The translations under genes and the position numbers were made by a program. The notes below the pieces were generated by a model that did no database searches, was not told the origin of the DNA, and was given only the letters and a program-made list of their open reading frames with translations. A DNA stretch of 64,000 nt from Streptomyces zingiberis (GTDB lineage: Bacteria; Actinomycetota; Actinomycetes; Streptomycetales; Streptomycetaceae): positions 62,001 to 126,000 of the forward strand of contig NZ_JAATEN010000015.1 in NCBI RefSeq assembly GCF_012034935.1, given 5' to 3'. Positions 32,365 through 41,091 of this stretch are shown piece after piece. Numbering within the stretch: the first letter of the stretch is position 1; each line of letters opens with the position of its first letter.

Positions 32365-34500
32365 ATGCCCTATCCCACCTACGCCTCGTATCTCCGTCTG
32401 GACGAACTGCTCTCGTTGCAGCGGCCGTTGACACCGGCGGAGCAGCGGGAGCTGAGCGACAGTGAGCGGCTCTTCATCGTCGTGCACCAGGCGGCCGAGA
32501 CCCTGCTCAGCCAGGCCCTCGTCGACCTGAGGCACCTCGACGACGGCCGGTGCGGACCCGCGTGCACCACCTACCGGCTGGAACGGGCAGCACGGGTGGT
32601 GGACGCCCTGGTCGGGCAGTTGACGCTGCTCCGCCGCACGCTGCGCCGGGAGGACTTCATGGGCTTCCGGGACCGGTTCGGCACGGCGAGCGGGCTGGAG
32701 TCGGAGCAGTTCAAGGAGTTGTTCGCGCGGGTCAGGCGGCTGACGCGGCAGGCCGGCGGCGACCGCGTGCCCGAGGAGGCCCGCTGGCTCGGCGAGCTGG
32801 ACGAGGCCGTGCGGCGCTGGCGGAGCACACACCTGGAACTGGTCGCCCACATGCTCGGCGACCAACCGGGTACGGCGGAGACCTCCGGCGCCCGGTTCCT
32901 GGCCGCCCGGCTGGACGACGCGCCCGCGGGCGCCCCGTCCGGCCGCCCGGCCACATCACCGTCCCGGCCGGTCCGCGGCGATGCCCACGCGGCCCGGCCG
33001 GGGCACGGGGACGGCCCGGCCCCCCGTCCCGGTCAGGGGGACACCCCGGCCCCCGGGCCGGACCGCGGCGGCGCCCCCGCCGCGGGGCTCCCGGCGGTCT
33101 CCCCACCGCCGGCCCCGCTGCCCGCGCCGTCCGCGCCGGCGGCGGGGGCCCGGCTGGGGCACGTGGCCGTCGTGGGCGGCAGCGTCGCGGGGCTGCTGGC
33201 CGCGCACGTCCTCGCGGACCACGCGGAGCGGGTGACCCTGCTGGAACGCGACACCTACCCGGACGACCCCGGGCCCCGCGCGGGCGTCCCGCAGTCACGC
33301 CACACCCATGTGCTGCTGACCAGCGGGATGAACGCGCTGGAGGAGCTGATGCCCGGTCTGCTCGCCGAGCTGGCCCGGGCGGGTGCGCCGCGCCTGGCGG
33401 TGCCGGGGGACCTCGGGGTGTGGCAGGCGGGGCAGTGGATCTCCCGCCGCAACCCGTCCGAACCGATCCTCACCCCCTCCCGCCCCCTGCTGGACCACCA
33501 CATCCGCCGCCGGGTCCTGGCCGGCTCCCGTATCGAGGTACGCACGGGGGCCGAGGTGACGGGGCTGCTCGGCCGGCCCGGGCAGATCACCGGGGTGCTC
33601 GTCCGGGAGCGTGGCGGCGGCCGGCACACCGCCCGGGAACTCACCGCCGACCTCGTGGTCGACGCCACCGGCCGGGGCGGCCGCACCCCCCAGTGGCTGG
33701 CCGGGCTGGGCGGCCGGACCCCCGCCGAGGAAGTGGTGGACACCGGGCGGGCCTACGCCACCGGGGTGTTCCACGCCGACGAACCGGCGGCGGATCTCAG
33801 GGGGTTCTACATCGTGCCCGACGCCGGGCAGCCGTTCGGCGCCATCGTCCTGCCCGCGGAGGGCGACCGCTGGATGGTCACCCTCTCCGGTCCGCGCCAC
33901 CACGCGCCGCCCACCGACCCGGAGGGCTTCACCGACTTCGCCGAGCGGCTGCCGCACCCGGCCGTCCACAAGTGGCTGAGCGCCGCCGCCCCCCTGGGCC
34001 GGCCCGTGGGCTACCGGCAGACCGCCAACCGCCGCCGCCGCTACGACCGGCTGGGGCGGGAGAGCGCCGGACTGCTCGTCGTCGGGGACGCGGCCTGCGC
34101 GCTCAACCCCGTCTACGGGCAGGGCCTGTCGGTGGCGGCACTGGGCGCGGCCGCGCTCCGGAAGGAACTGGCCGGCGGGCGCGCCCCCACCCCGCACGAC
34201 CTCCAACGGGCGGTGATGCGCGCCTCCCGCACGGCGTGGGAGGTGGCCACGGGAGCGGACAGCCCGATGCCCGGCGCCACCGGCAACGCGGTGCGGAGCG
34301 GCCCCGTCACCCGGCTGCTGGACCGGTACCTCGGCCGGGTGCGCGACCGGACAGCCGGCGACCCGGTGGTGTGCACGGCCAACCGCGACGTCCTGTTCCT
34401 GCTGGCCCCGCCCCACTCCCTGCTCACCTCCCCCCGGGTCCTGCGGCGGGCCCTGCTGACCCCCGCCGTGCCGACCTCCCGCGACCTGCCCACCCCCTGA
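32365..34500 (+). CDS. Fusion of a tryptophan-2,3-dioxygenase-like domain and an FAD-dependent epoxidase
   Basis: A 711-residue two-domain protein. Residues 1-185 match the tryptophan-2,3-dioxygenase fold: YLRLDELLSLQRP, FIVVHQAAE (His 41, distal position), GFRDRFGTASGLES (Arg 102, carboxylate-binding position) and WRSTHLELVAHMLG (His 156, axial heme-ligand position), then GTAETSG replacing the dioxygenase GTGGTSG. A Pro/Ala/Gly linker (185-262) leads to a class A flavoprotein: VVGGSVAGLLAA, LERD, and LLVVGDAACALNPVYGQG, similar to squalene-epoxidase-like enzymes of terpenoid clusters. ATG 32365 follows GAGGAG; an in-frame GTG at 32332 is less likely. It probably epoxidises a prenyl chain; the heme domain may oxygenate or bind an indole. 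Confidence 0.85.
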   Translation: MPYPTYASYLRLDELLSLQRPLTPAEQRELSDSERLFIVVHQAAETLLSQALVDLRHLDDGRCGPACTTYRLERAARVVDALVGQLTLLRRTLRREDFMGFRDRFGTASGLESEQFKELFARVRRLTRQAGGDRVPEEARWLGELDEAVRRWRSTHLELVAHMLGDQPGTAETSGARFLAARLDDAPAGAPSGRPATSPSRPVRGDAHAARPGHGDGPAPRPGQGDTPAPGPDRGGAPAAGLPAVSPPPAPLPAPSAPAAGARLGHVAVVGGSVAGLLAAHVLADHAERVTLLERDTYPDDPGPRAGVPQSRHTHVLLTSGMNALEELMPGLLAELARAGAPRLAVPGDLGVWQAGQWISRRNPSEPILTPSRPLLDHHIRRRVLAGSRIEVRTGAEVTGLLGRPGQITGVLVRERGGGRHTARELTADLVVDATGRGGRTPQWLAGLGGRTPAEEVVDTGRAYATGVFHADEPAADLRGFYIVPDAGQPFGAIVLPAEGDRWMVTLSGPRHHAPPTDPEGFTDFAERLPHPAVHKWLSAAAPLGRPVGYRQTANRRRRYDRLGRESAGLLVVGDAACALNPVYGQGLSVAALGAAALRKELAGGRAPTPHDLQRAVMRASRTAWEVATGADSPMPGATGNAVRSGPVTRLLDRYLGRVRDRTAGDPVVCTANRDVLFLLAPPHSLLTSPRVLRRALLTPAVPTSRDLPTP

Positions 34501-34585
34501 GCCCCTGACCGCCCTGAGCCCTTGACCGTTCTGAGCCCCCTGGCCGTTCTGAGCCCCCTGGCCGTTCTGAGCCCCCTGACCGTTC
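34498..34585. repeat. Five-unit 17/18-bp tandem array after the epoxidase fusion gene
   Basis: Units begin at 34498, 34515, 34532, 34550 and 34568 and read TGAGCCCCCTGGCCGTTC with small variation. The array begins at the stop codon of the fusion gene and fills much of the gap to the next synthase. Each unit starts with TGA, so no frame stays open. Confidence 0.85.
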
Positions 34586-34735
34586 TGACCGCCCTGATCA
34601 ACCCGTGACCAGCACGAGCAGACAGCGAAGGTGCACCATGCGACACGCCAGTGCGTACCCGGACCGTCCGCGCGCGGACCGGTCCCGGACGTCTTCCCGT
34701 CACCCCCTCCGCCGCGCGGACGGCCGGTGGGGCTC

Positions 34736-35761
34736 ATGACGACGACCCCGGTCCGGGCCCTCACCCCGGTCCTCGACACCGGCCGGACGACGCTCGGCCC
34801 CGCCCTGCGCGACGCCGTCCGCTCCCACCTGGGCGAGCAGATGAGCCGGATCGCCGGCTACCACTTCGGGTGGGCGGACGCCGACGGGCTCCCCACCGGC
34901 AGCTGGGGCGGGAAGATGGTCCGGCCCGGCCTGGCGCTGCTGTCCGCGCGCGCGGCGGGCGCGCCGGCCGAGGACGGCCTCCCCGCGGCGCTCGCCGTGG
35001 AGCTCGTGCACAACTTCTCCCTGGTGCACGACGACATCATGGACGGCGACGAGACCCGGCGCGGCCGCCCCACCGCGTGGACCGTCTTCGGTGTGCCGGA
35101 CGCCGTCCTGGCCGGGGACGCGATGGCCACCGCGGCCACCTCCGTGCTGCTGGAGGCCCCGGGCCCGGGCGCCCGGGCCGCCACCCTGTCGCTGATGACC
35201 GCCACCCAGCGGATGATCGACGGCCAGACCGCCGACGTCGGGTTCGAGCGGCGTGACGACGTGACCCTGGCCGAGTGCCTGCGCATGGCCGGCGACAAGA
35301 CGGGCGCGCTGCTCGGCTGCGCCTGCTCCCTCGGCGCCGAACTGGTGGGCGGGGAGCAGGTCCTGGTCGAGAACCTCCGCGCCTTCGGCGAGCACATCGG
35401 GCTCGCCTTCCAGCTCGTCGACGACCTGCTGGGCATCTGGGGCGACACGGAGCGGGCCGGGAAGCGGGTGGGCGCGGACCTGTGGGCCCGCAAGAAGTCC
35501 CTGCCGGTGGTGGCCGCGCTGAACGCACCCGGATCGGAGGAGCTGCGCGCCCTCTACCTGGGCGCCGAGCCCCTCACCGAGAGCGACGTCCGGCAGGTCA
35601 CCGCACTCGTGGAACGCGCCGGCGGGCGGGACTGGGCCCAGGACGAGGCCGCCCGGCAGATCACCGCCGCGGAGGAGTGCCTCGCCGCCGCCCCCCTCCC
35701 CGGCGGCGTGCGCGCCGAGTTCCTGGAGATCGCCGGATTCATCCTGGGCAGGCAGCTGTGA
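34736..35761 (+). CDS. Geranylgeranyl/farnesyl diphosphate synthase homologue 2
   Basis: A 341-residue trans-polyprenyl synthase with a canonical first motif DDIMD (Asp 99, 100, 103) and the Streptomyces-type second motif DDLLGIWGD (229-237), preceded by FQLV. It builds the C15 or C20 precursor from IPP and an allylic diphosphate; chain length is not readable with certainty. ATG 34736 gives the normal N-terminus; an in-frame GTG at 34631 would add 35 residues rich in Arg and Pro. It lies downstream of the tandem repeat array and is probably co-transcribed with the epoxidase fusion and the P450. Confidence 0.9.
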   Translation: MTTTPVRALTPVLDTGRTTLGPALRDAVRSHLGEQMSRIAGYHFGWADADGLPTGSWGGKMVRPGLALLSARAAGAPAEDGLPAALAVELVHNFSLVHDDIMDGDETRRGRPTAWTVFGVPDAVLAGDAMATAATSVLLEAPGPGARAATLSLMTATQRMIDGQTADVGFERRDDVTLAECLRMAGDKTGALLGCACSLGAELVGGEQVLVENLRAFGEHIGLAFQLVDDLLGIWGDTERAGKRVGADLWARKKSLPVVAALNAPGSEELRALYLGAEPLTESDVRQVTALVERAGGRDWAQDEAARQITAAEECLAAAPLPGGVRAEFLEIAGFILGRQL

Positions 35762-35957
35762 GGCGGCACCACCCCGCCCGGCGGGACGCGCGGCCCTCCG
35801 GCGGCGGACCGCCCGCCGCGCGCCGCTCCCCGGCCCGCGCCGGCCATGCCACCCGCGCCACCGCGCCCGTTCCGCCCGTTCCGGCCGTTCCGGGGCGGTG
35901 TCGCGTGGCCGCGCGGAACGCCGTCCCTTGTTCCCTGACGCACAGAGAGGCCCGCTC

Positions 35958-37178
35958 ATGACCGAGTCCGCAGCCATTCCCATCGGGGGACGGGCCGCCG
36001 GCTGCCCGTTCGCCCCCGCGCCGGAACTCACCGCGGCGCAGAAGGACCCGGAACTGCCCCGGGCCACCGTGCCCAGCCCACTGCTGGGCGCCTTCGACGC
36101 GGTGATCGTCACCCGTTACGAGGACGTCAAGACCGTGCTCGCGGACGACCAGCTCCGCATGGGCGGGTCGATGCCCTACCAGGCGGGCAACCTGCTGAGC
36201 TACGACGGCCCGGAACACACCCGGCTGCGGCGCATGCTGACCGGGTCGTTCACGACCAAGCGGGCGCGGGAGCTGCGCCCGCGGATCGAGGACGTCGTCA
36301 ACTCCGCCCTGGACGCGGTGGAGGAGGCCGGCCGGGGCGCGGACCTGGTGCGGACCTTCTGCACCCCCATCCCGACGGCCGTCATCTGCGAACTGCTCGG
36401 CGTGCCCTACGCGGACCGTGAGGAGTTCCAGCGCCGCACCGCGATCGCGCTGGACTTCACCACCAGCCGCGAGGTGCAGATGGAGAAGGCCGCCGAGATG
36501 GAGGCCTACATGGCCGGGCTCGTCGCCCGCCACCGGGAGGACCCGGGCGACAACGTCCTGGGCCGGGTGGTGCGCGACTTCGGCGACCAGCTCACCGACA
36601 GCGAACTCGCCGGCATCGGCAACATGCTGCTCATCGCCGGGCACGAGACGATCGCCTCCACCCTCTCGGCCGGGATCGCCCTGCTGCTGCGCAACCCCGA
36701 CCAGCTCGCGGTGGTGCGCGACGACCCCTCGGCCGTCGACGGGGCCGTCGAGGAGCTGCTGCGCTTCTGCGCGCCGGCCGCCATCCTGCCGCGCCAGGCG
36801 GCCGGGAACATCTGCGTGCGCGACCAGGAGATCAAGGCGGGCGAACGGGTCGTGGCGTCCGCCCTGGCCGCCAACCGGGACCCCGGCCGGGCGGACCAGG
36901 CCGGCCTGGCCGAGAGGTCCGACCGGTCCGACCGGGCCGATGACGGTGTCCCCCTCGACGAGCTGGACGTGCGCCGTCCCCCGCAGCGCCACCTCGCCTT
37001 CGGCTTCGGCCCGCACCAGTGCCTCGGCCAGCAGCTCGCGCGCATGGAGCTGCGGGTCGCGCTGCCCGCCCTGTTCAACCGGTTCCCGGAGCTGCGGCCC
37101 ACCGTCCCGCACGACGAGGTCGACTACCGGACCAACGCCCTGGTCTTCGGCGTGAACGAGCTGCCGGTCACCTGGTGA
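35958..37178 (+). CDS. Cytochrome P450 monooxygenase
   Basis: A 406-residue soluble bacterial P450 oxidising the terpenoid scaffold. It has the I-helix AGHET (227-231), the ExxR in EELLR, and the heme-binding FGFGPHQCLG with Cys 355. Between ANRDPG and the DELDVRRPP segment an insertion of about 20 residues rich in Arg/Ser/Asp (RSDRSDRAD) departs from the usual compact loop and looks slippage-derived. ATG 35958 follows GAGAGG. The ferredoxin gene 76 bp downstream is its likely electron donor; no ferredoxin reductase is encoded in the window. Confidence 0.93.
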   Translation: MTESAAIPIGGRAAGCPFAPAPELTAAQKDPELPRATVPSPLLGAFDAVIVTRYEDVKTVLADDQLRMGGSMPYQAGNLLSYDGPEHTRLRRMLTGSFTTKRARELRPRIEDVVNSALDAVEEAGRGADLVRTFCTPIPTAVICELLGVPYADREEFQRRTAIALDFTTSREVQMEKAAEMEAYMAGLVARHREDPGDNVLGRVVRDFGDQLTDSELAGIGNMLLIAGHETIASTLSAGIALLLRNPDQLAVVRDDPSAVDGAVEELLRFCAPAAILPRQAAGNICVRDQEIKAGERVVASALAANRDPGRADQAGLAERSDRSDRADDGVPLDELDVRRPPQRHLAFGFGPHQCLGQQLARMELRVALPALFNRFPELRPTVPHDEVDYRTNALVFGVNELPVTW

Positions 37179-37242
37179 GACCGGGAGACCTGGCGAGGCC
37201 GGGAGACCTGGCGAGGCCGGGAGACCTGGTGAGACCTGAGAG
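37171..37242. repeat. Four 18-bp tandem repeats spanning the P450 stop codon
   Basis: Units at 37171-37188, 37189-37206, 37207-37224 and 37225-37242 read CCTGGCGAGGCCGGGAGA or close variants. The first unit encodes the last P450 codons and its stop. The second and third are identical. They end just before the GAGAGGGGAGAAG ribosome site of the ferredoxin gene. Confidence 0.9.
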
Positions 37243-37254
37243 AGGGGAGAAGCC

Positions 37255-37470
37255 ATGAAGGTGGAGACCGACGAGAACCGGTGTATCGCGGTCGGCAACT
37301 GCGCCGCGGTCGCGCCGGCGGTCTTCGACCAGAACGACGAGGACGGCACGGTGCTCCTGCTGGACGCGGCTCCGCCGGAGCGCGAGCACGCCGAGGTCCG
37401 GGCGGCCGCCCTGCGGTGCCCGGCCTCGGCCATCACCGTGCACGAGAAGGCGGGGTCCGGCGATGACTGA
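37255..37470 (+). CDS. [3Fe-4S] ferredoxin partner of the P450
   Basis: A 71-residue ferredoxin with CIAVGNC and RCP: three cysteines at positions 10, 16 and 55 and no fourth in the usual slot, the pattern of [3Fe-4S] ferredoxins that pass electrons to Streptomyces P450s. A strong GAGAGGGGAG precedes the ATG. Its end overlaps the next gene by 8 bp. Confidence 0.93.
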   Translation: MKVETDENRCIAVGNCAAVAPAVFDQNDEDGTVLLLDAAPPEREHAEVRAAALRCPASAITVHEKAGSGDD

Positions 37471-39304
37471 CGACCCGATCGCGCCGGCGGCCCGGCCCGC
37501 TCCCGGGGTGCCCGCATGTGACCGGGAGGTGCCGGTGCTCGTCGTCGGCGGTGGCGGCTGCGGACTCGCGGCGTCGGTCTTCCTGTCCGACGCCGGCGTG
37601 GACCATCTGCTGGTGGAGCGCCGCGAGTCGACCTCGGTGCTCCCCAGGGCGCACTACCTGAACCAGCGCACGATGGAGATCTTCCGCCAGTACGGCATCG
37701 CCGACGACGTCTACCGGATCAGCGCCCCGCTCGCCCATATGAGCGAGATCGTGTGGACCACCTCGCTCGCCGGGGACGGCCCGCTGGACGCCCGTGAGCT
37801 GCACCGGATGGACGCGTTCGGCGGCGGCGGCACGGCCGGGCCCTACGCGGCCGACAGCCCCGGCCCCTCGACCAACCTCCCGCAGCACCGGCTCGAACCC
37901 CTGCTGCGCCGGCACGCGGAGCGGCGGGAGCGGGCCGAACTCCTCTTCCACCACGAGATGACGGAGTTCACCCAGGACGAGACCGGCGTGACCGCGCTGA
38001 TCACCGACCGCTCCACCGGCCGGACGAGCACCGTCCGCGCCCGCTATCTGCTGGGCGCCGACGGCGGCCGGAGCATCGGCCGGTCGCTCTCCATCCCGAT
38101 GGACGGCGCCGGCGGCGGCTTCACCATCATCTCGGTCCACTTCAGCGCGGACCTCTCGCGCTGGTGGCCCGGCGACTCGGTCCTGATGACCCACATCATC
38201 AGCCCCCAGGGCGAGGTGTCCGTGGTCGTCGCCACCGGGCCCGAGTGGGGCCTGGCCTCCGACGAGTGGGCGCTGCACTTCCGGGTGCACCCCGGGGCCG
38301 AGGTGGACCTCGGCACGGAGGCGATCGCCGCCCGGGTGCGGGAGCTGCTGAAGCTGCCCGCGGAGCTGGACGTGCTCGTCCGCCACGTCAGCGAGTACCG
38401 GCCGGAGGCCGTCGTGGCCCGGTCCTTCCAGGACCGGCGGGTCTTCCTCGCCGGGGACGCCGCGCACCGGCAGCCGCCGGCCGCCGGCGGTGGCCTCAAC
38501 ACGGCGGTCCAGGACGCGCACAACATCGCGTGGAAGCTCGGCGCCGTCGTCTCCGGCCGGGCCGAGCCGGCCCTGCTGGACACCTACGAGGCGGAGCGGC
38601 TGCCCGTCGCGACCCGCAACGTGCGCTGGGCCATGGCCTGCCTGCGCAACTACGGGGTGCTGTTCGCGAGCCTCGGCATGGTGCCCGGGCAGCCGGAGGC
38701 CACCCTGGCCGGTTTCGGCGAACTCCTCTCCGACTCCCCGATGGGGGAGACCCGGCGGACCGTGACGCGCGAGGTGTTCGCCACCCAGCGCATCGAGTAC
38801 CAGGCGCACGACATCGAACTCGGCCACTCCTACCCCTCCGGGGCGGTCGTCCCGGACGGCACCCCGCCGCCGCCCCGCGACCCCCTCGGCGCGGTCCACC
38901 ACCCCGTCACCAGGCCCGGCCATCGGCTGCCGCACGCGTGGCTGCGGCACGGGGACACCCGGGTGTCGACGCTCGACCTCGTCGGCCGGCACGCCGGCTT
39001 CGTGCTGATCACCGGTCCGCTCAGCGAGGTCTGGGAGGTCGCGGCGAAGAAGGCCGCGGACACCTACGGGGTGGCGGTCACCGTCGTCTCCGTCGGGAAC
39101 GCCCCCGGCACCGCCGACCACTGGGACGACGAGGGCACCTGGGCCGCCGTCCGCGGGACCGAGGACGACGGGGCGCTGCTCGTGCGGCCGGACCAGCACG
39201 TCGCCTGGCGCGCCGAGCGCCCGGGGCCGCAGCCCGACCGGGACCTCGGCGGGGCCCTCCGCCGGGTCCTCGGCCACCCCGACGCCACGGCCGCCGGGGG
39301 GTGA
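37463..39304 (+). CDS. FAD-dependent aromatic hydroxylase (PHBH/TfdB type)
   Basis: A 613-residue class A flavoprotein monooxygenase. VLVVGGGGCGLAASVFL binds ADP, YLLGADGGRSIGR is the DG motif, and RRVFLAGDAAHRQPPAAGGGLNTAVQDAHNIAWKL is the GD motif. A C-terminal thioredoxin-like domain (from about residue 500, RVSTLDLVGRHAGFVLITG) is the extension of phenol hydroxylase and 2,4-dichlorophenol hydroxylase. It would hydroxylate an aromatic ring or do a Baeyer-Villiger-like oxidation on the intermediate. It overlaps the ferredoxin gene upstream and the LEH-like gene downstream, so it is translationally coupled. Confidence 0.9.
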   Translation: MTDDPIAPAARPAPGVPACDREVPVLVVGGGGCGLAASVFLSDAGVDHLLVERRESTSVLPRAHYLNQRTMEIFRQYGIADDVYRISAPLAHMSEIVWTTSLAGDGPLDARELHRMDAFGGGGTAGPYAADSPGPSTNLPQHRLEPLLRRHAERRERAELLFHHEMTEFTQDETGVTALITDRSTGRTSTVRARYLLGADGGRSIGRSLSIPMDGAGGGFTIISVHFSADLSRWWPGDSVLMTHIISPQGEVSVVVATGPEWGLASDEWALHFRVHPGAEVDLGTEAIAARVRELLKLPAELDVLVRHVSEYRPEAVVARSFQDRRVFLAGDAAHRQPPAAGGGLNTAVQDAHNIAWKLGAVVSGRAEPALLDTYEAERLPVATRNVRWAMACLRNYGVLFASLGMVPGQPEATLAGFGELLSDSPMGETRRTVTREVFATQRIEYQAHDIELGHSYPSGAVVPDGTPPPPRDPLGAVHHPVTRPGHRLPHAWLRHGDTRVSTLDLVGRHAGFVLITGPLSEVWEVAAKKAADTYGVAVTVVSVGNAPGTADHWDDEGTWAAVRGTEDDGALLVRPDQHVAWRAERPGPQPDRDLGGALRRVLGHPDATAAGG

Positions 39305-39720
39305 ACGCGAACATGAACGCGAACGTGAACGCCGGCACCACCGACGGCGAGCGCGTCGTCCGGGACTTCCTGACGCGGCTGGGGCCGACCCCGGCCGCCG
39401 TCAGGAAGACCATGGACGCCTTTCTGACCGACGACTGCGTGTGGGAGAACCCCGGAGCCCCGGTGTGCCGGGGCAAGGAGGAGATCTTCGCCCTCCTGCC
39501 GGCCGACTTCGCCCGCCTGGAGGTCCGGTTCCGGCACCTGGCCACGGCGGGGGACACCGTCCTGGCCGAGCGGATCGAGAACATGCTCCGCACCGACGGC
39601 ACGCCCATCGCCCGGAACCTGAAGGTGATGGCGGCGTTCGAGCTGCGGGCCGGCCGGATCTGCGGCTGGCGCGACTACTACGACCCCACGCATCTCATCT
39701 CCGAGCGCCCGGACTGGTGA
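39301..39720 (+). CDS. Limonene-1,2-epoxide-hydrolase/SnoaL-like protein
   Basis: A 139-residue alpha+beta-barrel protein. FLTDDCVWENPGAPVCRGKEEI, AERIENMLRTDG and GRICGWRDYYD follow the limonene epoxide hydrolase pattern. The hydrolase Arg-x-Asp pair appears as Arg-Ile-Glu, while the Asp of WRDYYD is kept, so catalysis may be altered. It could open or redirect the epoxide made by the upstream flavoenzyme. The start is a GTG at 39301 overlapping the previous stop (GTGA). The N-terminus contains a short MNANMNANVNA repeat. A non-catalytic SnoaL-fold role is the alternative. Confidence 0.75.
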   Translation: MNANMNANVNAGTTDGERVVRDFLTRLGPTPAAVRKTMDAFLTDDCVWENPGAPVCRGKEEIFALLPADFARLEVRFRHLATAGDTVLAERIENMLRTDGTPIARNLKVMAAFELRAGRICGWRDYYDPTHLISERPDW

Positions 39721-39722
39721 TC

Positions 39723-40916
39723 ATGACGTACACACGAACGGATCTGTCCCGGCTCCGGGGCGAACTGGTGGACCGCGTCCACAAACTCGGGCCGGTCCTC
39801 GCCGGGGGCGTCGCCGAGGGGGAGCGGGAGCGGCGGCTGCCCGAGACCACGGTGCGGGCGATCGACGAGGCCCAGCTGAGCAGGGTGTGGACCGAGAGCG
39901 TCTACGGCGGGCTGGAGGCCGACGTCCGCACCATGAGCGAGGTCGCCAAGGCCCTGTCCCACCACTGCCCGTCCACCTCGTGGGTGGTCAACAACATCAA
40001 CGGGTCGAACCTGCTCGCCGCGAAGTTCCCGCGGGAGGCCCGGGACGAGGTGTTCGGCGCCGACCCCGGCGCCAAGCTCGCCTCGGTCTTCGCGGCCACC
40101 GGCACCGCGGTGCGCACGGACGGCGGCTATCTGCTCTCCGGGACCTGGCCGTACGCCACCGGGATCCTGCACGACGACTGGACGATCCTGGTGGCCCGGG
40201 AGGTCGACGCGGACGGCGAGCCCGTGGGCGGGCTCTCCCTGCTGGTGCCCGCCGCGGACCTGACCATCGAGGACACCTGGCACACCGTCGGCATGCGCGC
40301 CACCGGCAGCCACTCCGTCGTGCTCCGGGAGATGTTCGTACCCGCGCACCGGGTGATCGCCGCCGACCGGCAGCGGGGGCGGGAGAACACCACCGACACC
40401 GCGCTGCCGCCGCTGCTGCGGACCGCGGCGATCGCGGCCATGGGCGTCGTCTGCGCCTCCGTGGTGGTCGGCGTCGGCCAGGCCGCGCGCGCCTTCGTCG
40501 TCGACAAGGCGCCGGGGCGGGGCATCGCCCCCAGCCGGTACACCAGCCAGCCCGACTCCCAGGCCTTCGTGGCCGCGCTGGGCAGGACGGCCCTGACGAT
40601 CGACGCGGCCGAGCTGCACGTGGACCGGGCCGCCGAGGTGCTGGACGAGGCCGCGCGCGAGGCCACCGGACTCACCGACGCCGAACTCCGCCGCATCCGC
40701 GGGGACGTCGGCCAGGCGGTCAGCCTGACCACCACCGCCCTCGACGAGCTGATGTGGGCGCACGGGGCCGCCGCCTTCGCCGAGGCCAACCCCTTGCAGC
40801 AGTTCTGGCGGGACGGCAACACGGCCGCCCGGCACGCCCTGCTCAACCCGCGCATCGGGCAGGAGCTGTACGGCGGCGCGTACTTCGGGCTGGATCTCGT
40901 CGTCCCCAGCCTCTGA
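39723..40916 (+). CDS. Group D flavin-dependent monooxygenase (acyl-CoA dehydrogenase fold)
   Basis: A 397-residue protein of acyl-CoA-dehydrogenase fold but of the HpaB/HsaA two-component oxygenase type: CPSTSWVVNNINGSNLLAAKFP, SGTWPYATGILHDDWTI, DTWHTVGMRATGSHSVVL and the C-terminal LQQFWRDGNTAARH are typical. It uses reduced flavin from a separate reductase, none of which is encoded here. Related enzymes hydroxylate phenols or oxygenate indoles in xiamycin-type pathways. ATG 39723 is two bases after the upstream stop; a GTG at 39717 is the alternative. Confidence 0.85.
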   Translation: MTYTRTDLSRLRGELVDRVHKLGPVLAGGVAEGERERRLPETTVRAIDEAQLSRVWTESVYGGLEADVRTMSEVAKALSHHCPSTSWVVNNINGSNLLAAKFPREARDEVFGADPGAKLASVFAATGTAVRTDGGYLLSGTWPYATGILHDDWTILVAREVDADGEPVGGLSLLVPAADLTIEDTWHTVGMRATGSHSVVLREMFVPAHRVIAADRQRGRENTTDTALPPLLRTAAIAAMGVVCASVVVGVGQAARAFVVDKAPGRGIAPSRYTSQPDSQAFVAALGRTALTIDAAELHVDRAAEVLDEAAREATGLTDAELRRIRGDVGQAVSLTTTALDELMWAHGAAAFAEANPLQQFWRDGNTAARHALLNPRIGQELYGGAYFGLDLVVPSL

Positions 40917-40921
40917 CCGGG

Positions 40922-40941
40922 CCGGGCCGGGTGCGGCCCGG
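40922..40941. terminator. Short hairpin after the flavin monooxygenase gene
   Basis: An 8-bp perfect stem (CCGGGCCG/CGGCCCGG) with a 4-nt loop lies 5 bp after the stop. It may attenuate transcription into the membrane cyclase gene 150 bp downstream, or protect the mRNA 3' end. Confidence 0.4.
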
Positions 40942-41091
40942 ACCGCGGCCGGGCGGGCCCCCGTCCGGCCGCGCGACGGGCCGCCCGGGGCCGCCCCCGG
41001 ACCACACAGCCCAGCCGGCCGCCCACCCCTCCGTCCCTCCGCCCCTCAGCCCCCGCACGGGCCCCGCCCGCCTCGTCCCCGAAGGATTCCC

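Noticed and set aside
39723..40916. Annotation as an ordinary acyl-CoA dehydrogenase
   Set aside because: The fold is shared, but the motifs follow HpaB/HsaA-type flavin monooxygenases and the gene sits in an oxidative biosynthetic operon.
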